Source of the DNA: Gallaecimonas xiamenensis 3-C-1
GTDB lineage: Bacteria; Pseudomonadota; Gammaproteobacteria; Enterobacterales; Gallaecimonadaceae
DNA length: 64,000 nucleotides
Reading direction: 5' to 3'
Assembly: GCF_000299915.1 (NCBI RefSeq)
Contig: NZ_AMRI01000019.1
Location: forward strand, 23,510-87,509
The translations under genes and the position numbers were made by a program. Positions 42,327-50,058 of the stretch are shown one piece after another (the stretch's first letter is position 1; every line of letters starts with the position of its first letter). The notes beneath the pieces were generated by a model, which was not told the origin of the DNA, did no database searches, and saw only the letters and a list, made by a program, of their open reading frames with translations.

Positions 42327-43384
42327 TGAAGATCCGCTTTCAGGGCGACAAGCGCGACGATCCCACCTTGGATGCCGGGGTCAAGGTCAAATATGCCCCC
42401 GCTAAGCGCCTGGCCTTCAAACTGCGCTGGTACCTGATCCTGCTGCTGGTGGTAAGCCCGATCCTCATCTTCAGTTGGATACTGCTGCGTGATGAAGTCT
42501 TGGTGGTGGCACCGGCCATACTGACGTCGGAACCCATCAAGGTCAGCCCTCCAGAGGAGGCCGAAGTCCAGCAGCTGCTGGTCAAGACCGGCGAAGAAGT
42601 GAAGGCCGGCCAACCCCTGGTGCGCCTGCAAAGCCCGGTGCTGGATGCCGAGCAGAGCGAAGTGACCAGCCAATTGGCCACCCTTGGGGGCTCCACCCAG
42701 GCGGCGCAAGACAGGATATTGGCCAGCCTGTCCAGTGCCGTGGAGTCAGCCCAGGTCGGCCTTGCCGAGCAAGACTCCCTGGTGGCCAGTTTCAGGGATT
42801 ATCGCAAAAGAGGCATAGTGCCCACCGCCGATATGGCCGCCATACTGGCTGCCCACAGCCAAGCCGAGGTGACCCTGAGCAACGCCAAGGCAGCCCTGGC
42901 AAGAGAACTGTTGCGCCTGGCCGAGAACCAGGTAGCAGGTCCCACAGTCCAGGCCAAACGCCAATTACAGCGAGACTTGGTACGGCTCGATGCCCGCCTG
43001 CAGCAATTGACCGTCAAGGCCCCATTTGACGGCCGAGTGGTGGACAGCGCCGTCCAGACCGGTGAGCCTGTGGCTGGCGATCGGCCCCTGCTGTGGCTGG
43101 CCCCCAAAGGCGCCTTTTGGATCCACGCCTATGTACCGCCCCGCCATATCAACTATGCCCAGCCCGGCAGCAAGGTGACGGTGCGCTTCCCCGACGGCAC
43201 CCGCCTCAATGCCACTGTGGTGCAGCCCAGCGAGCTGGCCACGGAGCTGCCGCGCCAATTGGCCAATCCTTTTGAGGCCCAGAAGGCCACCCTCAAGGTG
43301 ACGTTGCAGTTGAACGAGCCCCTGCCCCCCAGGTTGCGGGTGGAAGGTCTACCTTTAGAGGTGAGATTCCACTATCTGTGGTAA
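42326..43384 (+). CDS. HlyD-family membrane-fusion protein
   Basis: A 352-residue periplasmic adaptor anchored by one membrane helix at about 37-56 (WYLILLLVVSPILIFSWILL). Then a lipoyl/barrel-sandwich half (VSPPEEAEVQQLLVKTGEEVKAGQPLVRLQSPVLDAE), a coiled coil (about 110-215), the second half with LTVKAPFDGRVVDSAVQTGEPVAGDRPLLWLAP, and a beta-barrel segment with GSKVTVRFPDGTRLNATVV. Because it is made with a synthase-type glycosyltransferase and not with an ABC or RND pump, it may act like Alg44 in guiding a polymer across the periplasm (inference). Confidence 0.9.
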   Translation: MKIRFQGDKRDDPTLDAGVKVKYAPAKRLAFKLRWYLILLLVVSPILIFSWILLRDEVLVVAPAILTSEPIKVSPPEEAEVQQLLVKTGEEVKAGQPLVRLQSPVLDAEQSEVTSQLATLGGSTQAAQDRILASLSSAVESAQVGLAEQDSLVASFRDYRKRGIVPTADMAAILAAHSQAEVTLSNAKAALARELLRLAENQVAGPTVQAKRQLQRDLVRLDARLQQLTVKAPFDGRVVDSAVQTGEPVAGDRPLLWLAPKGAFWIHAYVPPRHINYAQPGSKVTVRFPDGTRLNATVVQPSELATELPRQLANPFEAQKATLKVTLQLNEPLPPRLRVEGLPLEVRFHYLW

Positions 43385-43402
43385 GCCAGAAGGAGGCCAG
43401 CC

Positions 43403-43561
43403 ATGGCCAACCACCATCAGGGCCCGGATCAGCGCTTCGCCCAGCGCCGCCGTGGCAAAGAGCGCCGCGAAGAGATGCGCTGGGAGCCAGACAAGGAAGA
43501 CAGGCGTAAGACAACGGGGCGCCGCCATGACGATTGGCAAAACAGATTGTGGCAATCTTAG
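43403..43561 (+). CDS. Small basic protein (52 residues) closing the polysaccharide-type operon
   Basis: A short gene read directly from the sequence: GGAGG 6 bases before ATG, 52 codons, TAG. It lies 18 bases after the HlyD gene, same strand. The product is extremely hydrophilic: MANHHQGPDQRFAQRRRGKER, then REEMRWEPDKEDRRKTTGRRHDDWQNRLWQS. The arginine-rich RRK-x-x-GRR-x-x-D spacing is suggestive of a nucleotide- or nucleic-acid-binding peptide, but no family is recognised. Its position and ribosome-binding site support a genuine product. Confidence 0.62.
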   Translation: MANHHQGPDQRFAQRRRGKERREEMRWEPDKEDRRKTTGRRHDDWQNRLWQS

Positions 43562-43624
43562 GCTTGTAATTGTCGCCCCAAAGCCGCATAACTGAAGACA
43601 GGTCTTAATCTGGGAAGTCGGTAG

Positions 43625-43918
43625 ATGCTGTCTGTCTCCCTGTCACTGCGCAAGCTTGTTTGGGTAATGTTGTTTGCCCAACTCGGCTGGCTGGGGCTAT
43701 GTGAAGCCTCGGCAGAGACAGGCCTGGACGGTTATAACCACAGCCAGGTTCAAGACCCCAGCGCCCTTGTTCCCGACCTCGATCCCCCCCTGCTGCCGGT
43801 CTCCCCCCAGGGGACCTGTAATGTCTTGGCCTGGCATCCCCAGGGCGTGCAGACCCCAGCAGTGGTAACGGCCAAACGCCGTTACCTGCCACCGCCCCGC
43901 GCCTCGCCCCACTACTGA
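43625..43918 (+). CDS. Predicted secreted protein, 97 residues, uncharacterised
   Basis: No family recognised. The N-terminus MLSVSLSLRKLVWVMLFAQLGWLGLCEASAET reads as a signal peptide with cleavage near ASA-ET. The mature part of about 65 residues is Pro-rich with few charges (DPSALVPDLDPPLLPVSPQGTCNVLAWHPQGVQTP, KRRYLPPPRASPHY). Only a weak ribosome-binding site (GGGAAG) precedes the ATG. It could belong to the upstream polysaccharide-type operon, 64 bases away. The coding assignment rests mainly on the signal-peptide pattern. Confidence 0.45.
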   Translation: MLSVSLSLRKLVWVMLFAQLGWLGLCEASAETGLDGYNHSQVQDPSALVPDLDPPLLPVSPQGTCNVLAWHPQGVQTPAVVTAKRRYLPPPRASPHY

Positions 43919-43965
43919 ACGCAACTGTCATTCCTATAATAATTTGCCGTTCAGTAGAGGTACTT

Positions 43966-44544
43966 ATGAACAACTTTTCTGCCATTGCCACCGTCGGCAT
44001 GTCTGACGTGGAACGCTTTGTCGACGCCGAATATCCCGCCCAACTGGGGCTGGAGAGTCCTGCCGCCTGGATCACCACCGACTTTGCCCGCCGTGCTCCT
44101 TTAGTGATTGAACACGACGTCAAAGTCGACGACGCCCTGTACATGATGAAAAAGGCCCACGTGAAGGCCAAACTGGTGGTAGACGCCCAAAACCGCTTCT
44201 TGGGCATCGTCAGCGCCAGCGATCTGCAAAGCCACAAGGTGCTGATGCAGGCAACCAGCAAGAGTATTCCCCGCAGCGAGATCACGGTGCGGGATGTGAT
44301 GACCGACAAGGCCCACCTGCACGGCTTTGCCTACCAGGAGCTGGAAAACGCCAGCATAGGTGATGTGCTTTATACCCTGCAGGAGTTGGGCGAGCAGCAC
44401 GTGTTGCTGCTGGATAAGAGCATGCAAAGCCTGCGCGGCATGATTTCCGCCGCCGACATTGCCCGCGCCCTGCACATTCCCATCGACATTACCCAGCGCG
44501 CCCACAGCTTTGCCGAAGTTTTCCATGTGCTGAAGTCCGCCTGA
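43966..44544 (+). CDS. CBS-domain pair protein
   Basis: A 192-residue protein with two CBS motifs. The first is at about 45-85 (RAPLVIEHDVKVDDALYMMKKAHVKAKLVVDAQNRFLGIVSASDLQ), the second at about 105-165 (ITVRDVMTDKAHLHGFAYQELENASIGDVLYTLQELGEQHVLLLD, GMISAADIARAL). There is no fused enzyme or transporter, so it is a stand-alone adenosyl-ligand sensor. CBS pairs usually bind AMP, ATP or S-adenosylmethionine; the partner is unknown. It has its own terminator and probably its own promoter. Confidence 0.88.
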   Translation: MNNFSAIATVGMSDVERFVDAEYPAQLGLESPAAWITTDFARRAPLVIEHDVKVDDALYMMKKAHVKAKLVVDAQNRFLGIVSASDLQSHKVLMQATSKSIPRSEITVRDVMTDKAHLHGFAYQELENASIGDVLYTLQELGEQHVLLLDKSMQSLRGMISAADIARALHIPIDITQRAHSFAEVFHVLKSA

Positions 44545-44570
44545 TTGAGCACAAACCAAGGTATGACTCT

Positions 44571-44597
44571 GACCGGCCCGATGGCCGGTCTTTTTTT
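44571..44597 (+). terminator. Terminator of the CBS gene
   Basis: GACCGGCC-CGAT-GGCCGGTC followed by seven T. Confidence 0.9.
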
Positions 44598-44644
44598 GAG
44601 GTAGCAACCCATTCAAGCCTGCGCACCTCTCCGGCGCCGGGCAC

Positions 44645-44672
44645 AAAAAAGCCGGCCCGAGGCCGGCTTTTT
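44645..44672 (-). terminator. putP terminator
   Basis: On the minus strand, GCCGGCC-TCG-GGCCGGC followed by TTTTTT, 13 bases after the putP stop. Confidence 0.88.
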
Positions 44673-44684
44673 CAACGGTTCAAC

Positions 44685-46208
44685 TTAGGCATGCTCTTCG
44701 ATGATCTTTTTCATGTCATCGAAGTGGCCATGCATAGCATCAGAAGGCTCAGGACTGAGCATGCTGACCAGATAGATCGTCAGTGAACTTAAGATAAAAC
44801 CAGGCACCATGGCGTAAAGCCAAGAGTTGAGCGGTACACCGTCAACCTTCACGGGGCCGTATATCCAGAACAACACAACCACGGCGCCCACTATCATGCC
44901 GGCCAAGGCACCACGCAAGGTCATTCGGCGCCAGTAGAGGCTCAGAATCACCACAGGGCCAAAGGCGGCACCAAAGCCAGCCCAGGCGTTACCTACCTGA
45001 TCAAGAATGCTGCTATCACGGTCCCAAGCCAGAGCAATGGCCACTACCGAGACCAACAGCACCGATATGCGTCCAACGGTCACCAGCTCTTTTTGGCTGG
45101 CATCACGGCGCAAAAAGGCCTTGTAGAAGTCCTCGGTCAGGGAGCTGGAAGTCACCAGCAGCTGGGAGGAAATGGTGCTCATGATCGCCGCCAGTATGGC
45201 CGCCAGCAGGAAACCGCCGATCAAGGGGCTAAACAGGAACTGGGAGAAGACGATGAAGATGGTCTCGGGATCAGCCAGGGTCATCTGGGTCTTGGCCACA
45301 TAGGCGATACCCACAAAGCCGGTGGCCAGGGCGCCGATAATAGACACCACCATCCAGCCAATGCCGATACGGCGGGCGACCTTCACATCCTTCACGCTAC
45401 GAATAGCCATAAAGCGGACAATGATGTGCGGCTGGCCAAAATAGCCAAGGCCCCAAGCCAATAGGGAGATGATCCCCAGCATCGACATGTCCTGGGCTAG
45501 CCCCGTTTTCGCCGCATCCTTAAATAAATCCAGGTATTGAGGGTTGAGGGCTTCGACCTTACCCAGGGTGGCCGAATAGCCTCCCAGATCGGTAAAGGCC
45601 ACCACCGGCACCAGCACCAGGGCGATGAACATGATGCAGCCTTGCACAAAGTCGGTCATGGAGACCGCCAGGAACCCCCCAAACAGGGTATAGGCACACA
45701 CTACGGCTGCCGTCAGAATCAAGCCGGAATGATAGGACAACCCAAAAGAGCTATCGAACAACTTGCCGCCGGCAAGCAAAGAGGCCGAGGTATAAAGCGT
45801 AAAGAAAATAATAATGACCAGTGAGGAGATCAAACGCAGTACGCGTTTATGGTCGTCAAAGCGGTTACCCAGGAAATCGGGAATGGTGATGGAGTCATGG
45901 GCCACTTCGGTATAGGTGCGAAGGCGCGGCGCCACGATAACGTAGTTGAGGAAGGCACCAATGACCAAACCTACTGCAATCCAGATCTGGGATACCCCCG
46001 ACACATAGATAGCACCAGGTAGGCCCATCAGCATCCAGCCGCTCATGTCCGAGGCACCGGCCGACAAGGCGGTCACCGACGGACCCAGGCCCCGGCCCCC
46101 CAGCATGTAACCGGACACGTCGTCCGTGGATTTTCGGTAGGCATACAAGCCGATGCCCAGCATGGCAACGAAGTAAGCTGCCAGCGAAATTAGCGTGCCT
46201 GTTTCCAC
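44685..46208 (-). CDS. putP: Sodium/proline symporter
   Basis: A 507-residue member of the sodium:solute symporter family with about 13 membrane helices, very close to PutP: YRKSTDDVSGYMLGGRGLGPSVTALSAGASDMSGWMLMGLPGAIY (helix 2, with the sodium-site residues), IPDFLGNRF, YTSASLLAGGKLF, FGGFLAVSMTDFVQG, LAWGLGYFGQPHIIVRFMA, and AAILAAIMSTISSQLLVTSSSLTEDFY. It imports proline with Na+. No putA is in the window. Two palindromes lie in its 5' region. It is monocistronic, transcribed away from the valine operon's end. Confidence 0.96.
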   Translation of the reverse strand: METGTLISLAAYFVAMLGIGLYAYRKSTDDVSGYMLGGRGLGPSVTALSAGASDMSGWMLMGLPGAIYVSGVSQIWIAVGLVIGAFLNYVIVAPRLRTYTEVAHDSITIPDFLGNRFDDHKRVLRLISSLVIIIFFTLYTSASLLAGGKLFDSSFGLSYHSGLILTAAVVCAYTLFGGFLAVSMTDFVQGCIMFIALVLVPVVAFTDLGGYSATLGKVEALNPQYLDLFKDAAKTGLAQDMSMLGIISLLAWGLGYFGQPHIIVRFMAIRSVKDVKVARRIGIGWMVVSIIGALATGFVGIAYVAKTQMTLADPETIFIVFSQFLFSPLIGGFLLAAILAAIMSTISSQLLVTSSSLTEDFYKAFLRRDASQKELVTVGRISVLLVSVVAIALAWDRDSSILDQVGNAWAGFGAAFGPVVILSLYWRRMTLRGALAGMIVGAVVVLFWIYGPVKVDGVPLNSWLYAMVPGFILSSLTIYLVSMLSPEPSDAMHGHFDDMKKIIEEHA

Positions 46209-46519
46209 TCTGCACTCCTTTTGTTATGTGGTGAGTGACATGCAGTTTGGCCCCCAAAAGGCGATTGCGGGGTGACCAGTGCGCACATTTCATTCGTGTT
46301 CAAACGAACACCTTAACATGACGGAAGAAAAATTTCTTCCCTGGGAACCGGCCCATAATCGCAGGGCAGTCCGCTGAACCACAATGGCACTGTACGTAAA
46401 TGCGCTCAACCGCTCAAAAATGCAAAAAACTGGCCCCGGCACAACAAAATACCCCGGCAGACCAGGTGCCGGGGTACAGAAAACAAAGAGCCCAGCGCTT
46501 AGCTGGCCCCTGTTAGCCA
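46209..46519. other. Upstream region of putP (311 bp, no gene)
   Basis: No supported coding sequence. It contains two palindromes, GTGTTC-AAAC-GAACAC (46296-46311) and GGAAGAAA-AA-TTTCTTCC (46323-46340), both 85-135 bases before the putP start, and the terminator of the valine operon at its right end. The palindromes are candidate operators; no regulator can be named. Confidence 0.5.
46450..46476 (-). terminator. Terminator of the valine-catabolic operon
   Basis: TACCCCGGCA-loop-TGCCGGGGTA, a 10-bp perfect stem followed on the minus strand by TTTTG. It lies about 45 bases after the SDR stop codon. Confidence 0.75.
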
Positions 46520-47278
46520 TTAAATGCGAATGCCGCCGTCAATTTCCAGCACGCGAGCGGTGAAATAGTCATTTTCGAAGATGAACTTCACGCCGTGGGC
46601 AATTTCCGCCGGCAAACCCATTCGCCCTGCGGGTATTGCCTGCTCCATGCGGGCAATGGCTTCGGGCTTCATCTGATCGGTCATGGCGGTCTTGATGACC
46701 CCGGGGGCGATGGCGCCGGTACGGATCCCGAAACGGGCCAGTTCCTTACCCCAGGTGATGGCCATGGTGGCCACGGCCGCCTTGGACGCCGAGTAGTTGG
46801 TCTGGCCCATGTTGCCGGCGCGGGACACGCTGGAGATGTTGATGATGACCCCTTTGGCGCCCTTGGCCACCATGGTGGCGGCCGCTTCCCGGCCGCACAG
46901 GAAGGTGCCGGTGACATTGACGTCGATAACCGATTGGAACTGCTCCAGGCTCATCTTGCTGACCTGGCCGTCGCGGACCTTGAGCAGCATGCCGTCGCGC
47001 ATGATGCCAGCGTTGTTGATGAGGCCGTTAAGGGTACCGAAGTCTTCGCCGATCTGGGCGAAGGTCTGTTCAACGGCGGCTTCGTCGGTGATGTTGCAGC
47101 CATAACAGCGGCCTTGGCTGCCAGCCTCTTCCACCAGGCCCAGGGTGTCGTTGAGGGCGTCCTTGTCCATGTCAATCAGGGCCAGCTTGGCGCCTTGGCC
47201 GGCCAGCATGACCGCCATGGCCTGGCCCAAACCACGGGCGGCGCCGGTCACGGCGATCACAGCATTGTTCATTTCCAT
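46520..47278 (-). CDS. SDR-family oxidoreductase (3-hydroxyacyl-CoA dehydrogenase/FabG-like)
   Basis: A 252-residue short-chain dehydrogenase. NAD(P) site TGAARGLGQAMA (about 11-22), NNAGI near 88, catalytic serine in NISSVSRAG, and the Y-x-x-x-K in NYSASKAAV (about 160). The C-terminus DYFTARVLEIDGGIRI is standard. As the last gene of an operon for valine breakdown, it may oxidise a 3-hydroxyacyl-CoA, for example the 2-methyl-3-hydroxybutyryl-CoA of the isoleucine branch, which would supply the thiolase at the head of the operon. That step is inference. Only 2 bases separate it from mmsB. Confidence 0.87.
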   Translation of the reverse strand: MEMNNAVIAVTGAARGLGQAMAVMLAGQGAKLALIDMDKDALNDTLGLVEEAGSQGRCYGCNITDEAAVEQTFAQIGEDFGTLNGLINNAGIMRDGMLLKVRDGQVSKMSLEQFQSVIDVNVTGTFLCGREAAATMVAKGAKGVIINISSVSRAGNMGQTNYSASKAAVATMAITWGKELARFGIRTGAIAPGVIKTAMTDQMKPEAIARMEQAIPAGRMGLPAEIAHGVKFIFENDYFTARVLEIDGGIRI

Positions 47279-47280
47279 CG

Positions 47281-48156
47281 TTACTCCTCAAAGAGCGCCA
47301 GCAGGGACGAAAAGTCCTTGGTGCCGTTGCCTTTCTTGTTATGCATTTGATACAGCGAGCGCGCCAGGGCGCCCATGGGAACCGGGGCCGCCACTTCGCC
47401 GGCAGCGCCCATGGCCAGTTCCAGATCCTTACTCATCAGCTGGCTCATAAAGCCCCCTTGGTAGCCTTTGGAGGCCGGGGCGTTTTCCATGACGCCGGGC
47501 ACCGGGTTGTACTTTTCCAAAACCCAGTTGCCGCCGGAGCTGACCTTCATGATGTTGGACAGCACTGTGGCGTCCAGGCCGTGGGCCAAGCCCAGCTGCA
47601 ACGCCTCGCAGGTGCCGGCCATCAGTACCGACAGCAGCATGTTGTTGCAGATCTTGGCCACCTGGCCGGCACCGGCGCCGCCGGCATGGAAAATGTTGGC
47701 GCCCATGGCGTCCAGCACCGGCTTGGCACGGTCAAAGGCGCTGTCCTGGCCGCCGACGATAAAGGTCAGGGTGCCGGCAGCAGCGCCGGCGGTGCCGCCG
47801 GAGACCGGGGCGTCCACAAAGTCGATGCCAAGAGGCTCGGCGTGCTGGTGCACCAGCTTGGCGGTGGCGGCGTCTATGGTGGACGAGTCGATAACCAGGG
47901 TGCCCTTGGCCAGTTTGGCCAGCAGCCCGTCGTCACCCAGGTAGAGGCTGGCCACGTGGCGGCCGGCCGGCAGCATGGAGATCACCACCTGGCACTGGGC
48001 CGCCTGGGCCAGGTCGCCGGCGCTGGCACCGGCGCTAACCAGCTCCTGGACCGCCTCGCGGTTGAGATCCACGGCCACCACCTGGTGGCCGGCCTTGAGC
48101 AGGTTGCGGGCCATGGGGCCGCCCATGTTGCCAAGACCGATAAACGCGATTTTCAT
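47281..48156 (-). CDS. mmsB: 3-hydroxyisobutyrate dehydrogenase
   Basis: A 291-residue enzyme oxidising 3-hydroxyisobutyrate to methylmalonate semialdehyde in valine catabolism. It has GLGNMGGPMARNLLKAGH (7-24, NAD site), FVDAPVSGGTAGAAAGTLTFIVGG (substrate site), and the catalytic lysine in GAGQVAKICNNMLL (about K171), then SSGGNWVLEKYNPVPG, which is characteristic of true MmsB. Its neighbours, a 3-hydroxyisobutyryl-CoA hydrolase and mmsA, are the enzymes directly before and after it in the pathway. Confidence 0.94.
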   Translation of the reverse strand: MKIAFIGLGNMGGPMARNLLKAGHQVVAVDLNREAVQELVSAGASAGDLAQAAQCQVVISMLPAGRHVASLYLGDDGLLAKLAKGTLVIDSSTIDAATAKLVHQHAEPLGIDFVDAPVSGGTAGAAAGTLTFIVGGQDSAFDRAKPVLDAMGANIFHAGGAGAGQVAKICNNMLLSVLMAGTCEALQLGLAHGLDATVLSNIMKVSSGGNWVLEKYNPVPGVMENAPASKGYQGGFMSQLMSKDLELAMGAAGEVAAPVPMGALARSLYQMHNKKGNGTKDFSSLLALFEE

Positions 48157-48165
48157 AGCCTCTCC

Positions 48166-49275
48166 TTAGATGTCTGCCAACGGGTGCTGGTGCCAGGGGC
48201 TCTCGAAGAACCGGGCCAGTACTGCCGGGTCTACGTCTGCGACAGTGCCAAAGCGCCATTGGGGCTGGCGGTCCTTTTCCACCAGCAGGGCCCTGACCCC
48301 TTCTTGGAATTCGCCGAATTCGCCGCAGCGCCAGGACAGCCCGGCTTCCAGGCGAAAGGCCTCGGCCAGGCTCAGCTTGGCGCCCCGTTTGAGCTGTTCG
48401 AAAACGATGGCCGCCGACAGCGGGCTGCCGTGCTTGAGGGCATCCCTGGCCTTGGTCAGCCAGGCATCGTCGCTTTCAAGGCGGCAGATGCGTTCGACGA
48501 TTTGCCCCAGATCCTCACCGGCGCACAGCTGGTCAATCTGCTCCTGGTGGCCCTTGACCTGGCCTCGGGGCATCTTGACCCTGGCCGGTTGCTCCAGGGT
48601 CTTGAGGGCCTGGGTCAGTTTTTCGTGGTTCAGGCTCAGGGTTTCGCCCCAGCTCACATGGCACAGGGCGTCAAAGAGGCGGCCCTTGTCTTCGGAGGGG
48701 ATGAAATGGTCGGCAAGGTCTACATAAAGGGCGTCGGCGGCATTGATGTTGGCGGCGGTCAGCCCCAAAAACAGGCCGCTCTTGCCGGGCATGCGCGACA
48801 GGAAATAGGTGCCACCCACATCCGGGTAAAGGCCGATGGTGATCTCGGGCATGGCAATGCGGGCCGTTTCCGTTACCACCCGGTGGGAGGCGCCGCTCAT
48901 CAGCCCAAGGCCACCGCCCATGATGATGCCGTGGCCCCAGACCAACACCGGCTTTTTCAGGCAGTGGATTTGATAGTCCAGGCGGTACTCCTTCAAGAAG
49001 AAGGTCTCCACCGCCTGGCCGCCGTTGCCGCCTTCTTTCATGGCGTTATAAAGGGCCACCACGTCGCCGCCGGCACAGAAGGCCCGGTCCCCTGCCCCTT
49101 CCAGCACCACCATGGCCACCCTGGGGTCCGCTTCCCAGGCCCTGAGCTGGGGGCCCAGCAGGTCAATCATGGCCTCCGACAGGGCATTGAGGGACTTTTC
49201 ACTGTTGAGCTTGGCTACCCCTATGCATTTGCCGTTGGCGGTATCCAGCTCGTCGAATTGCACCAGTTCTGTCAT
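48166..49275 (-). CDS. 3-hydroxyisobutyryl-CoA hydrolase (crotonase family)
   Basis: A 369-residue crotonase-fold protein. The size and C-terminal extension are those of 3-hydroxyisobutyryl-CoA hydrolases (HIBCH), not hydratases. It has GDRAFCAGGDVVALYNAMKEG (oxyanion hole), GHGIIMGGGLGLMSGASHRVVTETARIAMPEITIGLYPDVGGTYFLSRMPG with the catalytic Glu and Asp, and the tail SWRCGEFGEFQEGVRALLVEKDRQPQWR, the family's signature. It releases free 3-hydroxyisobutyrate for MmsB. The ATG overlaps the stop of the upstream hydratase as ATGA. Confidence 0.92.
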   Translation of the reverse strand: MTELVQFDELDTANGKCIGVAKLNSEKSLNALSEAMIDLLGPQLRAWEADPRVAMVVLEGAGDRAFCAGGDVVALYNAMKEGGNGGQAVETFFLKEYRLDYQIHCLKKPVLVWGHGIIMGGGLGLMSGASHRVVTETARIAMPEITIGLYPDVGGTYFLSRMPGKSGLFLGLTAANINAADALYVDLADHFIPSEDKGRLFDALCHVSWGETLSLNHEKLTQALKTLEQPARVKMPRGQVKGHQEQIDQLCAGEDLGQIVERICRLESDDAWLTKARDALKHGSPLSAAIVFEQLKRGAKLSLAEAFRLEAGLSWRCGEFGEFQEGVRALLVEKDRQPQWRFGTVADVDPAVLARFFESPWHQHPLADI

Positions 49276-50048
49276 GTGTTCTGCCACTTGGGTTGTCGTT
49301 TTTCCAAGAAGGCCTGCACCCCTTCGCGCTGATCGTGGCCGTCAAAGAGCTTGACGAAATACTCCCGCTCCTTGGCCAGGCCCTGTGCCAGCGGCGCATG
49401 GCGGCAGGTCTGCACCAGTTTCTTGCAGTAGGCGACCGCCATGGGGCTTTGGTTGCCCACCTGGCGAGCCAGGGTCATGGCAGCCTCGAAGCTTTCGCCC
49501 TTGGCCACCACCTCTTCGACCAGACCAATTTCCAGGGCCTTGGCGGCGTTAACCTGCTCGCCGCAAAGGATGATGCGCTTGGCCCAGCCCTCCCCCACCA
49601 GGTGGGTGAGGTTCTGGGTACCACCGGCGCAGGGCAGCAGCCCTACCTTGGCTTCCGGCAGGGCCATCAGCGCCTGCTCCTCGGCGATACGCAGGTCACA
49701 GGCCAGGGCCACTTCCAGGCCGCCGCCCATGGCGTAGCCGTTGATGGCGGCGATGGAGACACCGCGAAAATCCGAGAGGGTCTCGAAGGCCCTGCCGAAC
49801 AGGTGGGCCATTTCCGCTGCCACGTCCTTGTCGCCGTCGGCAAAGACCTTGAGGTCGGCCCCGGCGCTGAAGAACTTGTCGCTGACCGATCGCACTACCA
49901 GGGCGTAGACGTTCTTATTGGCGTTGAGTTCCTCGACGGCGGCAGCCAGGCCACGCAGGCTTTCGGCGGTCCAGGTGTTGGCCGGCGGGTTGTTGAGGGT
50001 CAGTACCGCCACGTGGCCGTCAAACTGCAGATCCAAAGGTGCTTTCAC
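49272..50048 (-). CDS. Enoyl-CoA hydratase (valine branch)
   Basis: A 258-residue crotonase. FFSAGADLKVFADGDKD and INGYAMGGGLEVALACDLRIAEEQALMALPEAKVGLLPCAGGTQNLTHLVG carry the oxyanion glycines and the two catalytic glutamates expected for hydratases. Within this operon it most likely hydrates methacrylyl-CoA to 3-hydroxyisobutyryl-CoA and tiglyl-CoA in the isoleucine branch. It is translationally coupled to the hydrolase downstream and lies 10 bases after the acyl-CoA dehydrogenase gene. Confidence 0.9.
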   Translation of the reverse strand: MKAPLDLQFDGHVAVLTLNNPPANTWTAESLRGLAAAVEELNANKNVYALVVRSVSDKFFSAGADLKVFADGDKDVAAEMAHLFGRAFETLSDFRGVSIAAINGYAMGGGLEVALACDLRIAEEQALMALPEAKVGLLPCAGGTQNLTHLVGEGWAKRIILCGEQVNAAKALEIGLVEEVVAKGESFEAAMTLARQVGNQSPMAVAYCKKLVQTCRHAPLAQGLAKEREYFVKLFDGHDQREGVQAFLEKRQPKWQNT

Positions 50049-50058
50049 AGTAGCCTCC

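Noticed and set aside
46290..46520. Minus-strand frame upstream of putP
   Set aside because: It contains the valine-operon terminator and lacks a ribosome-binding site; the sequence looks regulatory.
47341..49332. Open frame of 663 codons opposite mmsB and the 3-hydroxyisobutyryl-CoA hydrolase
   Set aside because: It crosses two real genes on the other strand and shows only shadow composition (HQGHH-like repeats), no domain and no ribosome-binding site.
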